Translations under genes and position numbers: made by a program
Assembly: GCF_029714425.1 (NCBI RefSeq)
Contig: NZ_CP121668.1
Location: forward strand, 3,865,501-3,929,500
Length of the DNA: 64,000 bases
Direction: 5' to 3'
From: Bradyrhizobium sp. CB2312
Lineage (GTDB): Bacteria > Pseudomonadota > Alphaproteobacteria > Rhizobiales > Xanthobacteraceae
Notes under the pieces: model-generated
Told to the model about the DNA's origin: nothing
Databases searched by the model: none
What the model saw: only the letters and a program-made list of their open reading frames with translations
Shown: positions 1-6,522 of the stretch, one piece after another
How positions within the stretch are numbered: position 1 is the stretch's first letter
How the letters are laid out: the number at the start of each line of letters is the position of its first letter

Positions 1-69
1 GGTGGCGAGCGCGATCGCCCAGGGCAGAACGTGGTCCGCAACGGTCCGGTAGAGCAGCAGCGCGATCAT
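1..69 (-). CDS. Membrane protein, N-terminal fragment
   Basis: Only the first 23 codons lie in the window; the gene continues past the left edge. The visible part, MIALLLYRTVADHVLPWAIA, is hydrophobic and reads as a first membrane segment or signal anchor. An AGGAG ribosome-binding site lies at 76-80 on the minus strand, 6 bases before the chosen ATG; a second in-frame ATG two codons earlier is too close to it. The gene is divergent from the XRE/MmyB-type regulator and shares a 100-bp control region with it, so it may be that regulator's target. Function cannot be assigned from this fragment. Confidence 0.5.
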   Translation of the reverse strand, partial: MIALLLYRTVADHVLPWAIALAT

Positions 70-118
70 GGTCATCTCCTGTTGCGACCGAAGATGCGCG
101 CGCCCGCGCCCCAATTCG

Positions 119-135
119 ATTACCTCGCGGGTAAT
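119..135. promoter_or_regulatory. Palindromic operator, ATTACC-N5-GGTAAT
   Basis: A perfect 6-bp inverted repeat separated by 5 bp (ATTACCTCGCGGGTAAT) lies between two divergent genes, 35 bp before the regulator start. Its size and place fit a dimer site for the adjacent XRE-family repressor. No binding data; the assignment is inference. Confidence 0.5.
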
Positions 136-170
136 GGAAGGGGTGAAATCCGCATGCTAGGTTTCTGGTC

Positions 171-992
171 ATGAACGCACACGCATCCACGGCACAGGCC
201 GAACGCAGCCAGCCGGTCCATATCGGCGATCATTTGCGCGAATGGCGGCAGCGCCGCCGGATGAGCCAGCTCGATCTGGCGGGCGAGGCCGAAGTCTCGG
301 CGCGGCACTTGAGCTTTGTCGAGACCGGGCGCGCTGCGCCCTCGCGCGAGATGGTCTTGAAGCTCGCAGAGCGTCTCGACGTGCCCTTGCGCGAACGCAA
401 CGTCCTGCTGGTCGCCGCCGGCTACGCGCCGGCCTTCCCGCAGCGCCCGCTGGAGGACCCCGCCTTGAAATCGGCCCGCCAGGCGATCGACCTCGTCCTC
501 AAAGCGCATGAGCCCAATCCGGCGCTGGCAGTCGACCGGCATTGGAACCTGGTCTCCGCCAATCGCATGGTCGCGCCGCTGCTCGACGGCATCCCGCAGC
601 GGCTGCTCGGCCAGCCCTTCAACGTACTGAGGCTCGCCTTTCATCCCGAGGCGCTGGCACCGCGCACGGTCAATCTCGCGGAATGGTGCGGACATCTGCT
701 GGAGCGGCTGCACCGGCAATGCGAGGCGACGGCCGATCCTGAGCTGATCAAGCTCTACAACGATCTCAAGAGCTATCCCATTCCAGCGCGCTCGGCGCCG
801 TTGCCCAGCGATACCGTCGCGATCCCCTTCAAGCTGCGCCACGATGGAGAGATACTAAGTTTCTTCTCCACCACCATGGTGTTCGGCACGCCCGTGGACA
901 TCACCCTGTCCGAGCTGGCGCTGGAGACGTTCTTCCCGGCGGATGAACGCACGGCCGAGCGGCTCAAGCAGATGGCCGCAGCCATGTCCTAG
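171..992 (+). CDS. XRE-family regulator with MmyB-like ligand-binding domain
   Basis: This 273-residue protein has an N-terminal helix-turn-helix at about residues 21-75 (HLREWRQRRRMSQLDLAGEA and the following SARHLSFVETGRAAPS, typical of the Xre/Cro fold), then a C-terminal domain from about residue 100 of the MmyB-like type, a PAS-like small-molecule sensor common in actinobacteria and alphaproteobacteria. Such proteins usually repress themselves and a divergent gene, and here a divergent membrane gene and an intervening palindrome fit that pattern. The ligand is unknown. The ATG has no strong ribosome-binding site (AGGT at 160-163), but no better start precedes the HTH. The family call is firm; the target is inferred. 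Confidence 0.9.
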   Translation: MNAHASTAQAERSQPVHIGDHLREWRQRRRMSQLDLAGEAEVSARHLSFVETGRAAPSREMVLKLAERLDVPLRERNVLLVAAGYAPAFPQRPLEDPALKSARQAIDLVLKAHEPNPALAVDRHWNLVSANRMVAPLLDGIPQRLLGQPFNVLRLAFHPEALAPRTVNLAEWCGHLLERLHRQCEATADPELIKLYNDLKSYPIPARSAPLPSDTVAIPFKLRHDGEILSFFSTTMVFGTPVDITLSELALETFFPADERTAERLKQMAAAMS

Positions 993-1072
993 CGCTATAT
1001 CCGGCGCCCTTGCCTCAGGGCGGGTTCGGCTTATCTTGGGGCAAACCGCACCGCCCGAAGGAGGCGCCTGAC

Positions 1073-1738
1073 ATGAGCACGCTCAAACCGCTCCAGATCG
1101 ATGTCGTCTCCGACGTGGTGTGCCCGTGGTGCTATATCGGGAAGCACCGGATCGAGAGCGCGCTCGCGCTCGTGCCTGACGTTCCCGTCAAGCTCAATTT
1201 CCGTCCGTTCTTCCTCAATCCCTGGGTGCCGCGCGAGGGCATCAGCCGCGAGGCCTATCTCACCCAGAAGTTCGGCTCCGTCGAAGCGTACAAGGGCATT
1301 GCCGGGCGCGTCGTCGCGGCGGCCAGCGAGGAGGGCCTCGTCTACAAGCCAGAGCTGGTGGCGCGGCAGCCCAACACGACCGATTGCCATCGCCTGATCC
1401 TCTGGGCCGAGGCGATCGGCAAGGCGCCCGAGATGAAGCAGCGCCTGATGGAGCTGTACTTCCGCGACGGCGGCGATCTCACCGATGTCAACGTGCTGGT
1501 GCAGGCGGCCGCCGATATCGGCCTCGACGCCGACGATGTGCGCAGGCGCCTTTCCACCGACGAGGACGTTGCGCGCGTCTCTGCCGACGCGCAGGAGGCT
1601 GCCGAGAAGGGCATCTCGGGCGTGCCGACTTACGTTTTCGCGCAGAAGTACGCCGTCTCCGGCGCGCAGGATCCGAACCTGCTCGCTCGGGCCATCCGCC
1701 AGGTCTCGGAAGAGATCAACGCGCAGGCGGCGGAGTAG
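1073..1738 (+). CDS. DsbA-family (FrnE-like) thiol oxidoreductase
   Basis: A 221-residue cytosolic thioredoxin-fold protein of the DsbA/FrnE/2-hydroxychromene-2-carboxylate isomerase superfamily. The redox motif CPWC is at residues 17-20 right after the first beta strand (IDVVSDVVCPWCYIG), followed by a helical insertion and the cis-proline loop GISGVPTY near residue 185. There is no signal peptide, so it acts in the cytoplasm, unlike periplasmic DsbA. GAAGGAGG at 1057-1064 sets the start; upstream in-frame codons lack a site and are not conserved-looking. It follows the regulator by 80 bp on the same strand and may or may not be cotranscribed. The substrate cannot be told from sequence. Confidence 0.9.
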   Translation: MSTLKPLQIDVVSDVVCPWCYIGKHRIESALALVPDVPVKLNFRPFFLNPWVPREGISREAYLTQKFGSVEAYKGIAGRVVAAASEEGLVYKPELVARQPNTTDCHRLILWAEAIGKAPEMKQRLMELYFRDGGDLTDVNVLVQAAADIGLDADDVRRRLSTDEDVARVSADAQEAAEKGISGVPTYVFAQKYAVSGAQDPNLLARAIRQVSEEINAQAAE

Positions 1739-1743
1739 CTGGC

Positions 1744-2913
1744 CTATTTGCGGAGCAGGCGAACTGCGCGGCGCGCCGCCGCGTAGGCGGCGCCGTGCGC
1801 TGCGAGCGCTCCGTGAACGAGCGCCACAACCGGATCGTTTCGCCGCAGCGGGATCAGCACGTCACCGATCGCGAAGCGTCCGCGCCAGATCGGATTGATC
1901 ATGGGATGGTCGGCACTCGCGGTGGAATCCGCACTCGCAATGGCTGGATCGGCGCAGAGATGGCGGGTGAGGTCGAGCGTGAGCTGCACGCCCGGCGAAT
2001 ATTTTGCAAAGCGCTCGTCGATGCCGAGCTTGAAGAAGAAGGCGCGGTCCTGGTGACGCAGCACGATGCCGGCGGCCACCGGTGTCGTGCCGGCGCTCAA
2101 GGTGACGATCTCGCATTGCGCGGTCTCGGCGAGCGCGGGCACTGCGCGGCGGATGAAGGTTGCATCGCCCGCATGCTGGACCAGCGCGGTGCCGCGCTGG
2201 CCTTTCCAGCCGCTGGCTTCGAGCTGCAAGAACGTTTCGAGCGCGCGCCTGATTTCGTCCGGCTTGCGCGCGACTTCGAAGGCGACGGGCCCATGCTCTT
2301 CCAGACGATGACGCTGGCGGCGCAGCTCCTTGAGCTTCTTGGTGCCGAGCGCCTCGTGCAGCAGCGTCTCGCCATCCTGCGTCGCATCGAGGCTGGCGCG
2401 GATGTAGGAATTGAGCACACGCGGCTTCAGGCCGTCGTCATCCAGAACCTGCTTGAGCGACGTCATCGCCGCGCCGTCGAGCGCGACGTCGTTCAGCACG
2501 AGCGCATGTGCGCCGGCCTCGCGCGCCTGCTGCAACAGACGCGTGGCCGCCTCGATCGGGACGTCGCGGTCGATCAGCGGGCTGCACAGCGTGCCATAGG
2601 GATGCGCGCTCACCAGCGCGGGCAGGGGGATCTTCAGAGCGCGCCAGAGCGAGATCACCGGCATCAGCCCGATCAGCCGCACTGAGGATCCTTCATATGC
2701 GGCAAGCGCGGAGGCATCGGTGCGGCCGCGCGCACTTGCGCTGACGGCGAGCTCCCAGGCTGGCAGGTAATATCCGTTCGGCTCGACTGCGCGCTGTGCC
2801 AGCGCGCGCCATTGGCTGGCGTCAATCGCGGTGAGCGGGACACGCGCGCGCACGGCCGCGGCATGCTTGGCCGATGCCGGCTTGATCGCAGCCTCATGCG
2901 CGATGTCGACCAC
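1744..2913 (-). CDS. GNAT-fold acyltransferase, CelD/BcsL-like
   Basis: A 389-residue protein resembling the BioF2-like/GNAT acetyltransferase family (COG5653). The C-terminal half carries the family feature, a core with FFFKLGIDERFAKYSPGVQL, in which the K-Y-S-P-G stretch marks the acyl-CoA pocket region. The N-terminal half is a second, degenerate GNAT-like lobe with PALVSAHPYGTLCSPL. Members are linked to cell-surface polysaccharide acylation, but nothing nearby shows which substrate is used. The start is a GTG with a weak GGGAC upstream; an internal start is possible. It is convergent with the DsbA-family gene, with only 5 bp between stops. Confidence 0.75.
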   Translation of the reverse strand: MVDIAHEAAIKPASAKHAAAVRARVPLTAIDASQWRALAQRAVEPNGYYLPAWELAVSASARGRTDASALAAYEGSSVRLIGLMPVISLWRALKIPLPALVSAHPYGTLCSPLIDRDVPIEAATRLLQQAREAGAHALVLNDVALDGAAMTSLKQVLDDDGLKPRVLNSYIRASLDATQDGETLLHEALGTKKLKELRRQRHRLEEHGPVAFEVARKPDEIRRALETFLQLEASGWKGQRGTALVQHAGDATFIRRAVPALAETAQCEIVTLSAGTTPVAAGIVLRHQDRAFFFKLGIDERFAKYSPGVQLTLDLTRHLCADPAIASADSTASADHPMINPIWRGRFAIGDVLIPLRRNDPVVALVHGALAAHGAAYAAARRAVRLLRK

Positions 2914-3010
2914 GTCCCGTCGTCCCCGTTCACGCGGGCCAAGCCCGTGTTACGTGGATATGCTTAGCGCAAAGATTGGAAAATACGGTTGGGACGCCGC
3001 TTCAATTCGA

Positions 3011-3026
3011 GTGGTAATATTAACAC
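3011..3026. promoter_or_regulatory. AT-rich palindrome GTGgTAATATTAaCAC
   Basis: A 16-bp near-perfect palindrome stands 79 bp before the first YeeE/YedE gene. It is far more A+T-rich than the surroundings and symmetrical apart from the two single positions flanking the centre, so it looks like a dimeric repressor or activator site for the downstream pair. No regulator gene is adjacent, and no promoter hexamers were securely placed. Confidence 0.4.
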
Positions 3027-3104
3027 CTCGTTGAGCATCCGGGCGGACGATCGCCGGCCGTACCGATGGATGCGCAAGGATCGCTCTTGCCCCGGAGGAT
3101 CACC

Positions 3105-3533
3105 ATGATCGCCACACCTTTCACACCTTTTGCATCGCTCCTTGGCGGCGCGCTGATCGGTCTTTCCGCCGTGCTTCTGATGTGGACGACGGGGCGGATC
3201 GCCGGGGTCAGCGGCATCGCGGCGCGGCTGTTTCCGCCTTATGAGGACCGCGAGTTCGCCGGCCGGCTCGCCTTCGTCGCAGGCCTCGTCGCCGCACCAC
3301 TCCTGGTTCTGCTCGTGACCGGACGCCTGCCGGCGCAAACGATCGCTGCGACAACGCCGGTGCTGATCATCGCGGGATTGCTCGTGGGCTTCGGCTCGGT
3401 GTGGGGCAGCGGCTGCACGTCCGGCCATGGCGTCTGCGGCCTGTCGCGGCTGTCGGTGCGCTCGCTGGTTGCGACACTCACCTTCATGGCGACGGGCGTC
3501 GCTACCGTCTTCGTGATCCGTCACTGGAGCTGA
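3105..3533 (+). CDS. YeeE/YedE-family membrane protein, first half
   Basis: A 142-residue integral membrane protein with about four hydrophobic segments. It carries the family signature [17 protein letters not shown] (cysteines at residues 104 and 111), the conserved cysteine motif that in TsuA/YeeE moves thiosulfate along a chain of cysteines. In most YeeE proteins two such halves are one polypeptide; here they are two genes 5 bp apart, so the product probably works as a heterodimer with the next protein. CGGAGGA at 3092-3098 fixes the start. Many alphaproteobacterial pairs lie beside BigR and sulfur dioxygenase genes; none are present here. Cargo (sulfur compound) is inferred from family. 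Confidence 0.9.
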   Translation: MIATPFTPFASLLGGALIGLSAVLLMWTTGRIAGVSGIAARLFPPYEDREFAGRLAFVAGLVAAPLLVLLVTGRLPAQTIAATTPVLIIAGLLVGFGSVWGSGCTSGHGVCGLSRLSVRSLVATLTFMATGVATVFVIRHWS

Positions 3534-3538
3534 CGACG

Positions 3539-4006
3539 ATGACAATCCTCGTTCAATTCGTGATCGGGCTCATCTTCGGCCTCGGCCTCATCATCTCCGG
3601 CATGTCGAACCCGGCGAAGGTGCTGAACTTCCTGGACGTCGGCGGCATCCCCGCGGGCACTTGGGACGCCAGCCTCGCCTTCGTGATGGCCGGTGCGGTC
3701 GCAGTGACCTTCATCGGCTTCAGCCGTGTCTTGAGGCTCGCTCGTCCGTTTTTCGCTGAACGCTTCTACGTTCCGACGCGAAGGGACATTGATACGAAAA
3801 TTGTTGTGGGACCCGCGATCTTCGGCATCGGCTGGGGATTGGCAGGCTTCTGCCCCGGTCCGGCCCTCACCGCGCTCGGATTTGGTTCGCGGTCGGCTTC
3901 CGTCTTCGTCGCTGCGATGTGCGCGGGGATGGTGCTCGCGCGCTTCATCGCGAACCTTCCGTCGACGGCGCGCATCGCCGCGCCGACTGATCCGCTCGAA
4001 ACCTGA
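3539..4006 (+). CDS. YeeE/YedE-family membrane protein, second half (DUF6691-like)
   Basis: A 155-residue membrane protein that completes the split YeeE-type transporter. It starts with a hydrophobic helix ending in GMSNPAKVLNFLD and has the second-half signature GIGWGLAGFCPGPALTALG with a cysteine at residue 105. The start codon lies 5 bp after the upstream stop, so the two are translated from one mRNA and are probably coupled. A strong inverted repeat follows 6 bp after the stop. The substrate is probably a reduced sulfur compound such as thiosulfate, by family only. Confidence 0.9.
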   Translation: MTILVQFVIGLIFGLGLIISGMSNPAKVLNFLDVGGIPAGTWDASLAFVMAGAVAVTFIGFSRVLRLARPFFAERFYVPTRRDIDTKIVVGPAIFGIGWGLAGFCPGPALTALGFGSRSASVFVAAMCAGMVLARFIANLPSTARIAAPTDPLET

Positions 4007-4012
4007 CATGGA

Positions 4013-4044
4013 CGGGACCGGGCAAGCTGTCTCGCCCGGTCCCG
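4013..4044. terminator. Strong hairpin between convergent genes
   Basis: An 11-bp perfect stem (CGGGACCGGGC paired with GCCCGGTCCCG) with a 10-base loop lies between the YeeE pair and the convergent small secreted-protein gene. It has no run of T on either side, so it is either a factor-assisted terminator or a 3' stabiliser for both transcripts. Confidence 0.5.
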
Positions 4045-4063
4045 CCCATCATCGTTTCATCGA

Positions 4064-4384
4064 TTACCAGCGATCGCCGATGCCGACGCTGACGCCCGGC
4101 GCGCGAATGCCGACGCCGCCACGCGGACCATCGTCCCAGTCGCGATAGGTGCGGCGCTCATAATAGCGCTCACGCGGCATCCTGGCGTAGGAGTCGCGCA
4201 CGACCACGCGCGCTCCGCCATGGGTGCGATAGCAGTTGCCGGCATCGTCGCAGACGAGACGCACTTCCTGGATCAGATCCGGGCTGGCGTATTCGCTGGT
4301 CGTATAGATGTCAGCGGCCTTTGCGCCGCTTGCCGCTGCCAGGGCTCCGACACCAGCCAGCAGTGCAATCGTAAACGTCCTCAT
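4064..4384 (-). CDS. Small secreted protein, Arg/Tyr-rich
   Basis: About 106 residues, with a clear signal peptide (MRTFTIALLAGVGALAAASG then AKA before ADIYTT) for export to the periplasm. The mature part has two cysteines in VCDDAGNCYRTHGG, likely a disulfide, then a tyrosine- and arginine-rich stretch RYYERRTYRDWDD and a glycine-rich tail. GGAGGA at 4389-4394 on the minus strand favours the second of two adjacent ATGs. It resembles the many lineage-specific periplasmic proteins of Bradyrhizobium; I do not recognise a domain with known function. Confidence 0.75.
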   Translation of the reverse strand: MRTFTIALLAGVGALAAASGAKAADIYTTSEYASPDLIQEVRLVCDDAGNCYRTHGGARVVVRDSYARMPRERYYERRTYRDWDDGPRGGVGIRAPGVSVGIGDRW

Positions 4385-4504
4385 CATGTCCTCCTCCAAA
4401 GCTGCCCTTGGCGGTAACAAGAAGGGGAGGCGGGGATCGTTCCGGCCGCGCTGCAGGATTTTCCCGGAACTGGATTTGCGGTGCCGTCGAAGTTCCCTGC
4501 GATG

Positions 4505-4975
4505 TCAACTCGGGAAGATGAGGCAGGTTGTGCTGCCATGGGCGAGCAGTCGGCCTTTGGCATCCGTCACACGTCCGTCGGCCGTCCCAACGCGACGGCC
4601 ACAGTTCAGGACCTTGCCTTCGACTCTGATCTGACCGGTTTCCGGCGTGATGGGCCGCACCAGAGAAATCTTGAACTCGAGCGTCGTCTGGCTGATTCCC
4701 TTGTCGAGCATCGATTGGATGGCCAGTCCCATGCTGCTGTCGAGCAAAGTGGCAGTCAGTCCGCCATGCACGGTTCCAGCCGGGTTGAGATGTGCATCGG
4801 TCGGCGTCAGCGCGATGACGACGCGGCCGCTCTCCGCCTCGACCACCTCATAGCCGAGCGTCCCTGCGATCGTGTTGAGAGGCAGTGTCCCATCGGCAAG
4901 GCCCCGGACGAATTCAAGCCCGCTCATCTGCTTCTGCCGTTCGGCGCTGACCGTCCCGTAAGTCCTGGTCGCCAT
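4505..4975 (-). CDS. PaaI-family hotdog thioesterase
   Basis: A 156-residue single hotdog-fold domain of the acyl-CoA thioesterase (PaaI/YbgC) class. The core signature NPAGTVHGGLTATLLDSSMG contains the HGG turn before the long central helix, and TTLEFKISLVRPI is the following strand. Such enzymes cleave acyl- or aryl-CoA thioesters in the cytosol, often as housekeeping. It lies 39 bp downstream of the AdaA-like regulator on the same strand, so both may share a transcript. The exact CoA ester is unknown. Confidence 0.9.
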   Translation of the reverse strand: MATRTYGTVSAERQKQMSGLEFVRGLADGTLPLNTIAGTLGYEVVEAESGRVVIALTPTDAHLNPAGTVHGGLTATLLDSSMGLAIQSMLDKGISQTTLEFKISLVRPITPETGQIRVEGKVLNCGRRVGTADGRVTDAKGRLLAHGSTTCLIFPS

Positions 4976-5014
4976 GCTGTTCTCCTTGCGCTCAATGAGT
5001 CTCGATCGGTGGCG

Positions 5015-5572
5015 CTACGGTTTCTTTCGGAATGCCGATGGTGGACGACCATAAAGCCGCGTAAACGCCGTGCTCATCCGCCGCGTGCTGGAAAAACCGG
5101 ATCGCTCTGCCACCACCGAGATCGGAAGATCGCCGGCATCGAGCAGGCGCTTGGCGCGCTGCACGCGCAGCGACTGCGCCACTTGCAGCGGGGATGCGTC
5201 GAGGTGCCGGACGAACAGACGCGCCAGGTGACGCGTACCGACTCCCAATCGTTCGGCAAGACGTTCCACGCCGCCTCGATCGAGCTCGCCGTCTGCGATG
5301 AGAGACAGCGCGCGTTCGACGGTCGTCCGGGTGCCTTTCCATGCGGGGCAGAATGGAGCTGTCTCGGGGCGGCACCGAAGACAGGGGCGAAAGCCGGCAT
5401 GCTCGGCCGCGGCTGCACTGCGATAGAAGGTCACGTTGCGGGCGAGCGGGGTCCGGGCCGGGCAGACCGGACGGCAATACACGCCGGTGGTCCTGACGGC
5501 GACAAAGATCACGCCGTCCGCTGTTGCATCGCGGCGGCGGAGCGCTTCGTAGTGCGTGTCGAAGTCGAGCAT
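5015..5572 (-). CDS. AdaA-like methylphosphotriester sensor / AraC regulator
   Basis: This 185-residue protein joins an N-terminal Ada zinc domain to a C-terminal AraC helix-turn-helix. The four zinc-binding cysteines are visible at 33, 37 (VYCRPVCPA) and 64, 67 (RPCLRCRPE). In Ada the equivalent of Cys33 takes a methyl group from DNA phosphotriesters, turning the protein into an activator. The HTH spans about residues 83-185 and ends FTRLYGRPPSAFRKKP. There is no Ogt or AlkA domain attached, matching Bacillus AdaA architecture. No alkylation-repair gene lies nearby, so its regulon is elsewhere or is the downstream thioesterase. The start was placed at the ATG before LDFDTHYEAL. Confidence 0.88.
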   Translation of the reverse strand: MLDFDTHYEALRRRDATADGVIFVAVRTTGVYCRPVCPARTPLARNVTFYRSAAAAEHAGFRPCLRCRPETAPFCPAWKGTRTTVERALSLIADGELDRGGVERLAERLGVGTRHLARLFVRHLDASPLQVAQSLRVQRAKRLLDAGDLPISVVAERSGFSSTRRMSTAFTRLYGRPPSAFRKKP

Positions 5573-5704
5573 GGAGTCGCTATAGCGGCCACACTTTCGC
5601 AACGCGAGTCCGGCGCGATGACCAGGTCTGAAAGCGACCGAAACCGCCGGGTCTGGATTGTATGGATGGCGAAGCCTATGGCCGACGCGATCGTCGATAG
5701 TCGG

Positions 5705-6109
5705 TCAGATCGGCTCGTATGTCTCGGTCCCGCAGATGTCGTCGGCCTCCGCGCGCCGGCGATCGACGACCTTTCCGTTTGATATCGTCACGATGTAAGT
5801 CTGCACGCCGAGCGCCGTGCCGGTCGCCGAGGTGAGCTCCGCACGGACGCAGGCGGTCCAGCCGGATCCTCGCACCTGATGATGTGGCGGGGCGACATGC
5901 ACCTCGCGCGGATAGGAGGTGTTGAGGAAGACCACGTCGATCTGCTCGCGTACCAGGCGCTTGATGTCGGGGGGCGGCTCGGGCGCGGGCAGCTCGGCTT
6001 CCTTCATGCGCATGAACTCGGGCACGGGCGCCCGGCTGTCGGCGAAGCCACAGGCACCGAGCGCGAGCGCGCCGGCGAGCAGCGCCGCATGAGCAATGAT
6101 CCGCAACAT
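5705..6109 (-). CDS. Putative lipoprotein, conserved hypothetical
   Basis: About 134 residues. The N-terminus MLRIIAHAALLAGALALGAC is a lipoprotein signal with a lipobox (L-G-A-C), so the mature protein should be lipid-anchored in the envelope. The rest contains a proline-rich linker (ELPAPEPPPDIKRLV) and a compact domain with VVDRRRAEADDICGTETYEPI at the C-terminus; two cysteines (TACVRAEL and DDICG) could bridge. I do not recognise a named family. A TTG eight codons upstream is an alternative start, but it would spoil the signal sequence. Confidence 0.7.
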   Translation of the reverse strand: MLRIIAHAALLAGALALGACGFADSRAPVPEFMRMKEAELPAPEPPPDIKRLVREQIDVVFLNTSYPREVHVAPPHHQVRGSGWTACVRAELTSATGTALGVQTYIVTISNGKVVDRRRAEADDICGTETYEPI

Positions 6110-6278
6110 CCCTGGAGGTCCCCCGCGGGCCAAGAGATAGGGACGAATGCGTTCCGGCGAAGTCCCGGCCGATCAAGATTTGCTGAAGGCCAGTTTTGCT
6201 GAAGACCCGGCCCCCGCGGCATTGGCTATTACGGGATTGCAGGCTAGTTTGTACCCCCAGAGGTGGGGGATTGCTCCA

Positions 6279-6509
6279 ATGAGGATTTTGGTCATTGCGG
6301 CCGCCGTGCTGGCACTGACGGCTGTCTCGGCCGAGGCGCAGGGCCGCGTCAGAGGTCAGCCCAATGACGGCGGCCAGAAGGCGGACAACAAGCCCAAGGT
6401 CGACGAGAAGGCCTACAAGGCCGCGCTCGAGCGCATTCCGGAGCCCAAGGAGAAGTATGACCCGTGGGGCGGGGCTCGCCCCACTGAGCCCGCCAAGAAG
6501 CCGAAATAA
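6279..6509 (+). CDS. Small secreted DPWGG-motif protein, copy 1
   Basis: A 76-residue exported protein: signal peptide MRILVIAAAVLALTAVSAEA, then a short charged mature chain with the block KAYKAALERIPEPKEKYD followed by PWGGARP. The same block recurs in the protein at 10274, so they are paralogues of a small lineage-restricted family. No cysteines or enzyme motif; it could be a structural or chaperone-like periplasmic peptide. It ends 13 bp before the broken PQQ dehydrogenase and is probably cotranscribed with it. Function unknown. Confidence 0.75.
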   Translation: MRILVIAAAVLALTAVSAEAQGRVRGQPNDGGQKADNKPKVDEKAYKAALERIPEPKEKYDPWGGARPTEPAKKPK

Positions 6510-6522
6510 AGCGAGGCGGGCG

